Numbered from the stretch's first letter, positions 50,899-59,761 are shown. The stretch: DNA of 64,000 bases from Granulicella sapmiensis (GCA_026225395.1 JAMFSR010000007.1:1-64000), one strand, 5' to 3'. Numbers and translations: made by a program. Notes: generated by a model from the sequence alone, not told the origin.

Positions 50899-51957
50899 AT
50901 GTCCAGATCTCGTCCTCAACCGCACCGATTCCGGACATCCCATAAACCGACACACTTCCTCTGCCCACTCACTCTGCTTCTGCTATCCGCCACCCTCCAA
51001 GCTCAATCGCCGACCATTACAACCACCACCAACCTCGTCCTCGTCCCTGCCCTTATCCAATCCCCTTCCGGCGACACTCTCCCCACCCTCAAAGCCACCG
51101 ACTTCCTTCTTACCGACAACGGCGTTGCCCAGCACGTAACCGTCGAAGACATCGAGCATCAGCCGCGCTCCATCGTCGTCCTTCTCCAGACCGGCACCAC
51201 TGCCCAGCGCAACTTCGCCGCCTATACCAAACTCGGCACCATGCTCGACTACCTCACAGTCAATGCTCCGCACCAGGTAGCGATGATCGAGTTCGACAGC
51301 CAGCCCGAGTATCAATGGGACTTCACCCCGAACATCAACGATCTCGAAGACGGATTCACCAAACCTGATCCCGGCGACCACGGCGCCGCTATCCTCGACG
51401 CCGTCGACTCCGCCATCGATCTCCTTCGCAAACAACCGCCCACTCATCGCCGCATCATCGTGCTCATCAGCCAGACCCACGACGACGGTAGCCGCGCGCA
51501 GTCCGCTAATATCGTGCGGCGCCTTGGCGAGAACAACATCACCATCGAGTGCCTCACCTTTTCTCCCGAGAAAGCCTGGCTCAAGGATGAGTTCACCAAA
51601 CCCCGGCACGAAAACCCGCCCTACCAGCTCTCCCCCGACCTCCCGCTCGTGATGCACACCTTCAACCTCGACCGCCCGCTCCGTGAGGCAATCGGTGCGA
51701 TGCGTACCAACACTTCCGCTGAGGTCGCCACGCTTTCCGGCGGCGAGTCCTTTCCCTTCTCCGGCAAATCAGATCTCGAACGACAGCTTTCCATCCTCGC
51801 GAATCACTTCGCGGCAAGCTACACCCTCAGTTTCAGCCCCACCTCAAAACAGCCCGGCTTCCACGCGCTCCATCTTCAGATCGCCGGCCAACCCACGCTC
51901 CAGGTTTCCGCCCGTACCAGCTATTGGGCCACTTCAGGCCCGTCCACCGGGCCGTAA
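50899..51957 (+). CDS. VWFA-related acidobacterial domain protein (short form)
   Basis: A 352-residue protein with an N-terminal signal (FLCPLTLLLLSATLQAQ). It starts with the TIGR03436-type lead segment (TNLVLVPALIQSPSGDTLPTLKATDFLLTDNGVAQHVTVEDI), then a von Willebrand A fold (IVVLLQTGTTAQRNF, VNAPHQVAMIEFDS, RIIVLISQTHDDGS). The MIDAS Asp-x-Ser-x-Ser is replaced by LQTGTTA, so metal binding is doubtful. It ends LANHFAASYTLSFSPTSKQPGFHALHLQI, as in the family. These secreted proteins are abundant in acidobacteria; their role is unknown. Confidence 0.8.
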   Translation: MSRSRPQPHRFRTSHKPTHFLCPLTLLLLSATLQAQSPTITTTTNLVLVPALIQSPSGDTLPTLKATDFLLTDNGVAQHVTVEDIEHQPRSIVVLLQTGTTAQRNFAAYTKLGTMLDYLTVNAPHQVAMIEFDSQPEYQWDFTPNINDLEDGFTKPDPGDHGAAILDAVDSAIDLLRKQPPTHRRIIVLISQTHDDGSRAQSANIVRRLGENNITIECLTFSPEKAWLKDEFTKPRHENPPYQLSPDLPLVMHTFNLDRPLREAIGAMRTNTSAEVATLSGGESFPFSGKSDLERQLSILANHFAASYTLSFSPTSKQPGFHALHLQIAGQPTLQVSARTSYWATSGPSTGP

Positions 51958-52366
51958 TAGCCACGCACACCCTTCGGTCGTTTCCCATAAAATCTTGTCA
52001 AGCCCCCGCGCCTCTGCAAAACTCACAAAACCCTCATCAGCACAGGCGATTCCTCCGCAAAATAGTTGGCACAGTTACCCCAGCCAATTCGTTATTTTAT
52101 TAACAGCACCCAAACACTCGCACATAACCCTTTGCGAACCTTCGCGACCTTTGCGTTCAAAGCTTCGGCCTGTGCGATCCGTTAACCCGTTTCGTTGCAA
52201 TATTTTGCAGCTAACTCATTTAGAAAGTTATCTTTACAAGATATCCCTGCCCCGGGGCCGCACATTCTAAAGCCACTTACCCCCAAGATACCCGCTACAT
52301 AGGGGGGAGGGGGGTACCCATCCTGTACCCTAGAAATCAGTACTGCAAAACCAGTAAGGACCAGCA
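51958..52366. other. 409-bp non-coding region with repeats and G-runs
   Basis: No gene is supported. It contains three imperfect units of CCTTTGCGA type (about 52128-52156), an AT-rich part near 52090-52110, and a double run of six G (52302-52314) before GGGTACCC near the FmdB promoter. GGTACC is palindromic. The block resembles dispersed acidobacterial intergenic sequence. Confidence 0.4.
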
Positions 52367-52702
52367 ATGCCGCTCTACGAATACGAATGCACCACCTGCC
52401 ATCGCCGCATCGAGAAGATCCAGAAGTTCTCCGACGCCGAGCTCACCGTCTGCCCACACTGCGACGGCAAGCTCGAGCGCACCATCACCGCCGCCGCGTT
52501 CTCCTTCCAGGGCGGCGGCTGGTACAAGGACGGCTACGGCTCAACCAAACCCGCCGCCAGCGCCAGCGAAACCAGCGCAGCTGCGCCCGCCGCAGTCGAT
52601 AGCTCCGCTTCGCCGGCCAAACCCGCCGAGTCCAAGCCTGCTGCTGCGGCCCCAACGCCCGCGGCAGCGCCATCGGCTCCTTCCACACCAACCAAGTCCT
52701 GA
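52367..52702 (+). CDS. FmdB-type zinc ribbon protein with Ala/Pro tail
   Basis: A 111-residue protein. Residues 1-45 are a zinc ribbon of the FmdB/CxxC_CxxC_SSSS family (PLYEYECTTCHRRIEKIQ, TVCPHCDGKLERTI) with both CxxC pairs, followed by the family's FSFQGGGWYKDGYG segment. The remaining 50 residues are a low-complexity Ala/Pro/Ser tail. The family was named as a putative regulator of formamidase/amidase genes but its role is not settled. No such genes adjoin. Confidence 0.8.
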   Translation: MPLYEYECTTCHRRIEKIQKFSDAELTVCPHCDGKLERTITAAAFSFQGGGWYKDGYGSTKPAASASETSAAAPAAVDSSASPAKPAESKPAAAAPTPAAAPSAPSTPTKS

Positions 52703-52823
52703 TCTCGAACGTCTAAATGCCTAACGCCCTCCTGAAGGCATTGCGTCGTGTTGCCGTTAACTTCTTCGCGACTCCCACAATGGTCGTAAGGTCGCTGTTA
52801 TCAAATTTTGAGGTTCCTGCGCT

Positions 52824-53090
52824 ATGATTCTCCGCATGCCGCTGTTTCGCACACGCCGCAACAAGTTTGAAGCCGCCCTCGAGGACGCCGCCGCTGAGGT
52901 CGCGCGCGAAGGCCGCGTCGTGCTGCGCAACATTGGATGGGTTTCGGCCGGTGTCACCGCACTCGCGATCGGCGTCGTCGTAGGCCGCGAACTCCGCCAG
53001 CGCTACAAGTTCAACCGCCGCACCCCGTATGACAACTACGCCCACGCCGGCGACGAAACGCCCGACGTAGAGTTCGGCGTAGGCATCTAG
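52824..53090 (+). CDS. Small membrane-associated protein
   Basis: An 88-residue protein (start ATG 52824, or ATG 52836 four codons later). It has an amphipathic charged helix (RRNKFEAALEDAAAEVAREGRVVLRN), one hydrophobic helix (IGWVSAGVTALAIGVVVG) and a polar tail ending VEFGVGI. Probably inner membrane. No family recognised. Followed by a two-way terminator. Confidence 0.5.
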   Translation: MILRMPLFRTRRNKFEAALEDAAAEVAREGRVVLRNIGWVSAGVTALAIGVVVGRELRQRYKFNRRTPYDNYAHAGDETPDVEFGVGI

Positions 53091-53112
53091 CTTTATCGAC
53101 ACCCGGACACAC

Positions 53113-53139
53113 AAAAGGCCGCTCCCAGAGCGACCTTTT
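53113..53139. terminator. Bidirectional intrinsic terminator
   Basis: AAAAGG-C-CGCTC, loop CCA, GAGCG-A-CCTTTT: an 11-bp stem with one mismatch, T-run at both ends, between convergent genes ending at 53090 and 53174. Confidence 0.75.
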
Positions 53140-53143
53140 GCAT

Positions 53144-53171
53144 TCTCTATCCTCTACACTCTAATCTCTGT
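53144..53171. repeat. Tandem heptamer array at a gene end
   Basis: Four NCTCTAN-type units lie just after the minus-strand gene's TAG (53174-53176), and the next unit in register (CTCTAAG) contains the stop codon itself. Confidence 0.75.
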
Positions 53172-53173
53172 CT

Positions 53174-53623
53174 CTAAGCTGCTGCCGTCCGCGACTTGCG
53201 CGGCGAAGCCTGCAGCAACCGAACCAGGTCTTCGACCGTAACCAGCGGCGTATGCCGCAAACCAGGCTGGCGATCACGCTTCAGCGCAGCCGTAAGCTCA
53301 CTGATGGTCTGATCGATATCTTCTGTGTCCAGCCCAAGGTCTTCGTCCAAAGCGTCGCCCGGAAGAATAGGAAACCGCACCAGCTGAACCTCCTGCAGGT
53401 AACGGTACGTTGCTCCGGTAATGGCCGGATCGAACCCGTACTGCTGCAGGTGAGCGGTAAACGTCGCTTCCGTCACACCTTCGCGTTCCGACGCCAACGC
53501 CTTATGCCGGCGTTGCGCGGAGATCTTGAGCGCAAGGAACGCAAACACAACGCAAGCGACGATAATGGCGATAGGCCAGGCCTGTTCATTCAGCCAGACC
53601 GAGAGAGAATCGGGTGTAACCAT
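53174..53623 (-). CDS. Membrane-anchored protein with carrier-protein-like segment
   Basis: A 149-residue protein from ATG 53623 (AGGAG about 11 nt upstream). It has one N-terminal membrane helix (WPIAIIVACVVFAFLALKISA) and a cytoplasmic domain. The stretch FPILPGDALDEDLGLDTEDIDQTISELTAAL resembles the helix II region of acyl carrier proteins (D-x-L-x-EDLGLDSLD), but the phosphopantetheine Ser position is Thr/Asp, so it would not be a working carrier. No family assigned. Confidence 0.5.
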   Translation of the reverse strand: MVTPDSLSVWLNEQAWPIAIIVACVVFAFLALKISAQRRHKALASEREGVTEATFTAHLQQYGFDPAITGATYRYLQEVQLVRFPILPGDALDEDLGLDTEDIDQTISELTAALKRDRQPGLRHTPLVTVEDLVRLLQASPRKSRTAAA

Positions 53624-53811
53624 GGAAGGGAGTCTCCTAGAATGACGACAGCGCACGGGTGGCGACTGTTTGCTGCCTCCATTTGCGTTCTATGGATGGC
53701 GCTTTAACTTAGTGCTGTTGGAAACTTTGATGCGGATAAGTCAATTCAGTATCACACGTAGGTGAATATTTCGGCATCGAAAAAGCATCTAATTTGCAGT
53801 ATTTCCCACCT

Positions 53812-54909
53812 ATGGCAACTTCGCTACCCCATTTCGAATCGCCCGCCATTTCGGGCCTCAACGCTACATCTCTCCCTGTAGAGATGCCATTTGAGCGTCT
53901 GCGGGATAGCTACGGACGCGCAATTACCGATCTTCGCCTTTCTGTCACCGACCGGTGCAACTATCGCTGCATTTACTGCCGCACCGGAACCGACGGCGCC
54001 CAGTATACCGACCTCCCGATCGCCGATTACGCCCACATGCTGCGCGTCTTCGTCTCGCTCGGCATCGAGAAGATCCGTCTCACCGGCGGTGAACCGCTGC
54101 TGCGCGAGGGCCTGCTCGATCTCATCCGCGAAGCCGCCGATCTACGCCCTGCATTCGCGCCGGATACCAAACTCGACATCGCCCTGACGACCAACGGGCA
54201 TCTTCTCGCCGGGCTCGCCAAGCCTCTGCGCGAAGCCGGTCTCCAGCGCATCACGGTCAGCATGGACGCAGTCGACGCCGAGACGTTCACCAGCATCACC
54301 CGCGTGCCGGGAAGCTTCCAGCGCGTACGCGATGGTATCCGCGCCGCGCAGGACGCCGGTCTCGGCCCTGTAAAGGTCAACTGCGTGCTCATGCGCGGCT
54401 TCAACGACTCCCAGATCGAAGCCTTCGCTGAGTTCTCTCGCACTGAAGGCGTTATCGTCCGCTTCATCGAGTTCATGCCTCTGGAAGAGCACTCGGAAGC
54501 GCCCGGTCATCGCGCGTGGGCTCCGGAGACAGTCGTCCGCATGGACGAAATTGTAGAGCGCCTCAACGCCGTTCGCACTCTTGTTGAGCTCCCTCCAAAT
54601 CACATCAGCGAAACCGCTCGCCGCTTCACCTTTGACGACGGCATCGGCGAAATCGGCATCATCGCGCCGGTTTCAAGACCCTTTTGCGGCCATTGCAGTC
54701 GCATCCGTCTGACTTCCGACGGAAAAATAAGAACCTGTCTTTTCTCCCAAACCGATCACGATTTTGCCGGTCTAATGTCGCATGGAACATGCGACGATGA
54801 TTTGCGTATCTGGATTCGACGCATCATCCAGCGCAAAGAGGCTCGTCATCATATCGGAGAGCCAGGCTTCCTCAAGCCTTCTCGCAGCATGGTGCATATC
54901 GGTGGTTGA
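53812..54909 (+). CDS. moaA: GTP 3',8-cyclase MoaA
   Basis: A 365-residue radical SAM enzyme from ATG 53812 (an in-frame TTG at 53794 is possible). The N-terminal [4Fe-4S] motif is TDRCNYRCIYCR (Cys49, Cys53, Cys56); the SAM site is LTGGEPLLR; the second, C-terminal cluster is FCGHC with a further Cys in IRTCLF. The protein ends in the conserved Gly-Gly. It converts GTP to the cyclised precursor for molybdopterin. No other mo genes are near. No Moco-type riboswitch is recognised in the 188-bp upstream gap. Confidence 0.93.
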   Translation: MATSLPHFESPAISGLNATSLPVEMPFERLRDSYGRAITDLRLSVTDRCNYRCIYCRTGTDGAQYTDLPIADYAHMLRVFVSLGIEKIRLTGGEPLLREGLLDLIREAADLRPAFAPDTKLDIALTTNGHLLAGLAKPLREAGLQRITVSMDAVDAETFTSITRVPGSFQRVRDGIRAAQDAGLGPVKVNCVLMRGFNDSQIEAFAEFSRTEGVIVRFIEFMPLEEHSEAPGHRAWAPETVVRMDEIVERLNAVRTLVELPPNHISETARRFTFDDGIGEIGIIAPVSRPFCGHCSRIRLTSDGKIRTCLFSQTDHDFAGLMSHGTCDDDLRIWIRRIIQRKEARHHIGEPGFLKPSRSMVHIGG

Positions 54910-54932
54910 GTAGTAAGGCGCCCTGCGTGCCA

Positions 54933-56126
54933 ATGCCGACACAAAATTTATTGATGGTGCTCTATCATCGTCTTGCTTACGCAGCGATCCCATGCGCATT
55001 CATCTTTGAACGGGACGTGAACGTGAAACTGAAACGCCAGCTCGAAGTCATCGATAACCGGCAGATGGAGAGCCTGCGTGTGTTTCACGAGGTCGCTCGC
55101 GCCCTCACATCGAACCTTGAGCTCGAACCGCTGCTGCTGGCCATCATGAGCAAGATGGAAGAGTTCTTCGGTCCCGAGCGCTGGTCGCTCTTAATGGTCG
55201 ATGAAGAAGCCGCCGAGCTGTATTACGCTCTGTCTGCCGGTGTAGACGATACAGCTTTCCGCAACAGCCGCCTGAAGATGGGACAAGGCATCGCGGGCTA
55301 TGTTGCCCAGACCGGCAATCCGCTGATCATCCCCGATGTTCAACTCGATCGCGATTGGGCAGCGTTTGCAGCGCAGCATTCAGAGCTCAATTTGCAATCG
55401 ATTGCATGCCTTCCTATCCGCCACGGCGGACGGACGCTCGGCGTGCTGCAACTGCACAACAGCAAGCTCGATCTCTTGCCTGACTCCTCCATCGCGTTCC
55501 TGCGTGTGCTCTGCGACTACGCCGCGATCGCGCTGCAGAACGCACGTTCGGTCAAGCTCATTCATCACCTGAGCATCACCGATGACTGTACGGGCCTGTT
55601 CAATGCGCGCTATCTGTACACCATGCTCGAGCAGGAGATCAATCCCGATCCGAGCACGCGGGTGGTCTCCATCCAACCGCACTTCAGCCTGCTGTTCCTC
55701 GACCTCGATCACTTCAAGTCCATCAACGACACCCATGGTCATCTCGTCGGCTCGCGTCTGCTCTCGGAGATCGGCGGCGTGATCAAACGCACGCTCGGTC
55801 CAGAACATCCGGCGTTCCGTTATGGTGGTGATGAGTTCGTCGCGCTGCTCCGCGGGCTGGATAAGAAGCGCGCCACTGAGCTCGCCAGCCATCTGAGGGA
55901 GACTCTGAACGATTCACGCTTCCTGAACGGCGAAGGCATGTCGCTGCGCATCACGGCCAGCTTCGGGCTGGCTACCTTTCCCGAGGATGGCAACACGCTG
56001 CACTCCATCATTCGCTCCTCCGACGCGATGATGTACAAGGCGAAGGCGATGGGCCGCAACTGTCTTGAGGTTGCCGACCCTTCGAGCCCCTTCGCTGCAC
56101 CGATCAAGACTTCCCGCCACAGCTAG
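54933..56126 (+). CDS. GAF-GGDEF diguanylate cyclase
   Basis: A soluble protein of about 397 residues from ATG 54933; TTG 54906 or GTG 55023 are alternative starts and the true one is uncertain. A GAF sensor domain (residues about 45-190: LEPLLLAIMSKMEEFFGPERWSLLMVDE, GIAGYVAQTGNPLIIPDV, LPIRHGGRTLGVLQLHNSKL) is followed by a GGDEF domain (TDDCTGLFNARYL, LLFLDLDHFKSINDTHGH, RYGGDEFVALL). The RxxD inhibitory site is absent. It should make cyclic di-GMP in response to a small-molecule or redox signal. Its start lies close to the moaA stop. Confidence 0.85.
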   Translation: MPTQNLLMVLYHRLAYAAIPCAFIFERDVNVKLKRQLEVIDNRQMESLRVFHEVARALTSNLELEPLLLAIMSKMEEFFGPERWSLLMVDEEAAELYYALSAGVDDTAFRNSRLKMGQGIAGYVAQTGNPLIIPDVQLDRDWAAFAAQHSELNLQSIACLPIRHGGRTLGVLQLHNSKLDLLPDSSIAFLRVLCDYAAIALQNARSVKLIHHLSITDDCTGLFNARYLYTMLEQEINPDPSTRVVSIQPHFSLLFLDLDHFKSINDTHGHLVGSRLLSEIGGVIKRTLGPEHPAFRYGGDEFVALLRGLDKKRATELASHLRETLNDSRFLNGEGMSLRITASFGLATFPEDGNTLHSIIRSSDAMMYKAKAMGRNCLEVADPSSPFAAPIKTSRHS

Positions 56127-56185
56127 CGGAACTTCCGGCAGCTCTCTCGCGTACGATATTCTGCGACAGAGGGAGTCGACGAACC

Positions 56186-56953
56186 ATGCAAAGCAGAATC
56201 GTAGGAACCACCATGCCGGTGCTGGAAGCTCTGCTTCAGCCCGGCGAGAGCCTCATTTCGGAAGCCGGCGAGCTGAGCTGGATGACGCAGACCATCGCGA
56301 TGACCACGCATACGCAAATGGCCGGTGGCGGCGGGTTCTTTGGGGCGATCAAGCGGATGGCCGGTGGTGGCACGCTCTTCATGACCGAGTACACAGCACA
56401 AGGCTATCCAGGTGAGGTAGCGTTTGCGACTAAGATTCCCGGACACATCCTGCCGCTCGAAGTTCATCCCGGACATGAGTTTCTGATTCATCGTCATGGA
56501 TTCCTGTGCGCGACACCGCAGATCCAACTGGGCTTCGGGTTCCAGCAGTCGCTGGGCGCGGGAATCTTCGGTGGGGATGGATTCCTGCTGCAGAAAGTTT
56601 CGGGAGTTGGTACGGCTTGGCTGGAGCTGGGTGGCGAAGTAGTGGTGCGCGATCTGCAGCCCGGTGAGACGCTGCGGGTGCATCCGGGGCATGTCGGGGC
56701 GTTTCAGGCTTCGGTGAGCTTCCAGATCACGCGCATTCAGGGAATTCGGAACATGTTCTTCGGAGGCGATGGCATCTTCCTGGCTGCGCTTACGGGACCC
56801 GGACGTGTTTGGTTGCAGACATTGCCGCTGGCGAACCTTGCTCATGCGCTGGAGCCTTATCTGCCACAGAACCGCGGAGAAGGCGGCAAGATTGGGACCG
56901 CTGCGGTGCTGGGTGGGATCGTCGGTTCGATGTTCGACAACAACAACCGCTAA
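56186..56953 (+). CDS. AIM24 / TIGR00266 family protein
   Basis: A 255-residue protein of the AIM24 (TIGR00266) family, a trimeric double beta-sandwich. Landmarks: LEALLQPGESLISEAGELSWM, MAGGGGFFGAIKRMAGGGTLFMTEY, PGHILPLEVHPGHEFLIHRHGFLC, GIFGGDGFLLQKVSGVGTAWLELGGEVV, HPGHVGAFQASVSFQI, FFGGDGIFLAALTGPGRVWLQT. The bacterial role is not known; the yeast mitochondrial relative helps membrane-complex stability. Monocistronic, with GGGAG upstream of the ATG. Confidence 0.85.
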   Translation: MQSRIVGTTMPVLEALLQPGESLISEAGELSWMTQTIAMTTHTQMAGGGGFFGAIKRMAGGGTLFMTEYTAQGYPGEVAFATKIPGHILPLEVHPGHEFLIHRHGFLCATPQIQLGFGFQQSLGAGIFGGDGFLLQKVSGVGTAWLELGGEVVVRDLQPGETLRVHPGHVGAFQASVSFQITRIQGIRNMFFGGDGIFLAALTGPGRVWLQTLPLANLAHALEPYLPQNRGEGGKIGTAAVLGGIVGSMFDNNNR

Positions 56954-56996
56954 GTCCCATTGCGGTGTTGAGGCTTTGCGAAGTAGACTCGCTGGC

Positions 56997-57998
56997 ATGA
57001 TGCGACTCCGCGCTGCGCTGCTGCCTGCTTCTTTCGCGGTCCTTATGGGACTTTGTACGTTGACCTGCTCCGCGCAGGATTGGGCGAAGGCTGCGCTCGC
57101 CAAGAGCCCACGGCATGGCGAGTATGTGTCCATTAAAGAGCCCAGCGGGCGCGTGCTGCAGGCGTGGGTGGTTTATCCGGAGGTGAAGGATAAAGCGCCT
57201 GTGGTTGTGATGATCCACGAGATCTTCGGGCTGAGCGACTGGGCACGCGAGATGGCCGATGAGGTCGCGAGTGCGGGATACATTGTGGTCGAGCCTGATC
57301 TGTTGAGTGGCTTTGGGCCGCCGATGACGGGCATGACAGCGAGCGATATGGGTAAGATCCCAGCTACGGCTCCCGGAGCCGGTTGCGATCCGATGCCTTG
57401 CCGCCCGGGGCAAACCAACCAGAGCCCGAACGGCGCTGCGTCTGCACCGATGGATCACATGCATATGCAGGGCGATGGTGGATCGGCGTTTATGGCGATG
57501 TCTCCGGGTGGGACGTCGGCGTTTCCGGACCAGAGTGCGGTAACGAAGGCTGTGTCTTCGCTTGATCCGGCGATTGTGTTGGGTGATCTGGATGCGGCTG
57601 CCGATTATGGGAAGAAGCAGCCTTCCGCGAGCGGCAAGTTGTTTGTTGCGGGGTTCTGCTGGGGTGGTGGAAAGAGCTTTGCGTTTGCAACGCATCGCAA
57701 GGATTTGAACTCGGCGTTCGTGTTCTATGGACCACCGCCGCCGGCGGATGCGATGAAGAATATCGTGGCTTCGGTCTATGGATTCTATGCGGGCAACGAT
57801 GCGCGGATTTCGGCGACGATTCCGCAGACCACGATCGACATGAAAGCCGCAGGCAAGAAGTATGAGCCGGTGACCTATGACGGCGCCGGGCATGGGTTCA
57901 TGCGCGCTGGTGAAGCTCCCGATGCCTCAGCCGAGAATGCAGCGGCCAGAGCCGCAGGATACAGGCGGATGGTCGAGCTGCTCGGTGGGATTCGTTAG
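56997..57998 (+). CDS. Secreted dienelactone hydrolase-like protein
   Basis: A 333-residue protein from ATG 56997 with a signal peptide (LPASFAVLMGLCTLTCSAQ). The dienelactone hydrolase fold is clear: PVVVMIHEIFGLSDWAREMADEVASAGY, nucleophile Cys in VAGFCWGGG, Asp in YAGNDARIS and His in GAGHGFMR. Between the third and fourth strands is a 60-residue insertion rich in Gly, Pro, Met and His (GCDPMPC, MDHMHMQ, MAMSPGG) that normal family members lack and that could bind metal. Substrate unknown. Confidence 0.78.
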   Translation: MMRLRAALLPASFAVLMGLCTLTCSAQDWAKAALAKSPRHGEYVSIKEPSGRVLQAWVVYPEVKDKAPVVVMIHEIFGLSDWAREMADEVASAGYIVVEPDLLSGFGPPMTGMTASDMGKIPATAPGAGCDPMPCRPGQTNQSPNGAASAPMDHMHMQGDGGSAFMAMSPGGTSAFPDQSAVTKAVSSLDPAIVLGDLDAAADYGKKQPSASGKLFVAGFCWGGGKSFAFATHRKDLNSAFVFYGPPPPADAMKNIVASVYGFYAGNDARISATIPQTTIDMKAAGKKYEPVTYDGAGHGFMRAGEAPDASAENAAARAAGYRRMVELLGGIR

Positions 57999-58024
57999 CG
58001 CGAAGACGAGTACATCCAACACCG

Positions 58025-59689
58025 CTATGGAGTCTGAGTTTGGGGTTGTGCTGTGGCGGCTGAGACGGTGGGCTCTGTGCCGGTAGAGCGGGCGGATGCG
58101 CCGGGAGCCAGGGCGATATCGGCAGTGCCCATGTGGCCCGTGGCTTCTACGCGGGCTACGAAACGAACACGCACGGCCTTGGGGTCGGGCTTGAGTTTGT
58201 ACGCAATGCCGACGGGGAGATGCAGGCGGCCGGTGACGGGAGCGGTGAGAGGCGCGCTGAAGGTGTAGGTGCGGCCGTCCTTGTTGAGCTCCTTTCCCTT
58301 CTTATCCATCGTGGTGGCGATGACGATGATGCGGGTGAAGCGAGGCTTGGCGGGGTCGTGGGTGATGTACCACTCCATGCTGCTGCCCTGGATGGAGATT
58401 TTGAAGTCGTTGGCGTCGGTGGGCGACGCGGCGACGGTGAAGTCGACGGCATCGTAGACCATGTTGCTGGTGGCAGCGTCGAAGAGCTCAGACATGAGGC
58501 GCTTGCTGGCCTGACCGCCGGGGTAGAGGCGCGCGGGGCGGATGGAGGGATAGTAGCCCTGGCGAGTGACGAAGGTGATGCCGGGGCGGTCGATGGTGAC
58601 CTTGATGCGGCGGAACTTGTCGGTGTCCGTGGAGGGATTGCTGGGGACGTAGCTGAGTGTGTAGAGGCTGGAGCCGTCGCGAATGGAGTCGCCGACCTGG
58701 ACGTCGACGTCGTTCGTGCCGTGGAAGGTGCGGCCGCCGGTTTCTCGGGCGAGGGCTTCGAAGGTTGGGTCACCGCCGAAGGGCGAGAAGAGACGAGCAT
58801 CGTTGCCGTAGCCGCCGCCGGGTTCGACGGTGAGGCCGGAAGGGTCGATGGTGTAGAGAGTGACGCGGGCGTCGCGGAGCTCATCGACGGCGAGCTGGAT
58901 GGCGGTGTGGGTCTGGCGTTGAGCGTCGACGGCAATGCCGGACAGGTTGAGCGTGGGCAGACCGCGGCCGAGCCAGATCATGTTCTTGTGGCCCTGGTGT
59001 CCGGAGCTGGCCTCTGCAATGCGGCGCAGGGTGTTGAAGGCGGTGTTGTATTGCTCGTTAGCCCAGGAGAAGTTGCTGTTGCGCCAGGGGTTGGCGATGA
59101 AGTGATGGTCGAGCGCCTGAATGAGCTCGTCCTTGTTCTGGGTATAGTCGCGCAGGACGGTGAAGTGCTGGAAGTCGACGGAGGCAAGCATGGTGGGGGT
59201 GTCGAGCTTGGCAGGCTGCTTTTCGAGCCACTTTTTGAGCGAGTAGCGAGCGAAGGCCATGTCTTCAAAGTGGGTGGTGAACTCGTCGAGAAGGACGATG
59301 TTGACAGGCGCGTGAGGGGCGAGGCGGTCGAGGTCGGCGGTGGAGTCGATGGTGAGGTCAGGGGCGGGCGTGAAGCGGCCGGGAGGGTCGAAGTTGCGGA
59401 TCCTCTGAGGTTGGTCGTCGTCGACGATATGGAAGTCGGACTGGGTGAGATTGGTGATAGGGACGCCTTTAGCGTCGATGGCAACGCCGTCGAGGACGAC
59501 GAGCTGGACATTGCTGCGAATGGTGTTGGCGGCGTTGGGCGCGGGTGGAGGCGTTTCCGGAGGCGCCTGCGTGACGGGCGCGGGAGTCGCTGTAGCGGGA
59601 ATGGCTGATGCCGGAGGCGGGGCCTGCTGCGCAAATACGGGAAGCGCGAGAGTGAGAGCAAGGAGCGGGAGGATGGTGTTCGAGCGCAT
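58025..59689 (-). CDS. VWFA-related acidobacterial domain protein (long form)
   Basis: A 554-residue protein from ATG 59689 (GGAG nine bases upstream) with a signal peptide (ILPLLALTLALPVFAQQ) and a Pro/Ala-rich linker. The TIGR03436-type core is: IRSNVQLVVLDGVAIDAKGVPITNLTQSDFHIVDDDQPQRI, then NIVLLDEFTTHFEDMAFAR and the VWA-like strands to SGLTVEPGG. The canonical MIDAS motif is again missing. The C-terminal 170 residues form a second beta-rich domain (MEWYITHDPAKPRFTRIIVIATTMD, GRLHLPVGIAYKL). Secreted; function unknown. Confidence 0.82.
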   Translation of the reverse strand: MRSNTILPLLALTLALPVFAQQAPPPASAIPATATPAPVTQAPPETPPPAPNAANTIRSNVQLVVLDGVAIDAKGVPITNLTQSDFHIVDDDQPQRIRNFDPPGRFTPAPDLTIDSTADLDRLAPHAPVNIVLLDEFTTHFEDMAFARYSLKKWLEKQPAKLDTPTMLASVDFQHFTVLRDYTQNKDELIQALDHHFIANPWRNSNFSWANEQYNTAFNTLRRIAEASSGHQGHKNMIWLGRGLPTLNLSGIAVDAQRQTHTAIQLAVDELRDARVTLYTIDPSGLTVEPGGGYGNDARLFSPFGGDPTFEALARETGGRTFHGTNDVDVQVGDSIRDGSSLYTLSYVPSNPSTDTDKFRRIKVTIDRPGITFVTRQGYYPSIRPARLYPGGQASKRLMSELFDAATSNMVYDAVDFTVAASPTDANDFKISIQGSSMEWYITHDPAKPRFTRIIVIATTMDKKGKELNKDGRTYTFSAPLTAPVTGRLHLPVGIAYKLKPDPKAVRVRFVARVEATGHMGTADIALAPGASARSTGTEPTVSAATAQPQTQTP

Positions 59690-59761
59690 GCGAGGGGTCT
59701 CCGGGGACGCATGACTACGATATCGCAAGGCGATGAATTGAGGGTTGAATTTCTAAGCGGA

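Noticed and set aside
53624-53811. Molybdenum-cofactor riboswitch before moaA
   Set aside because: No matching conserved stems were found in the 188-bp gap.
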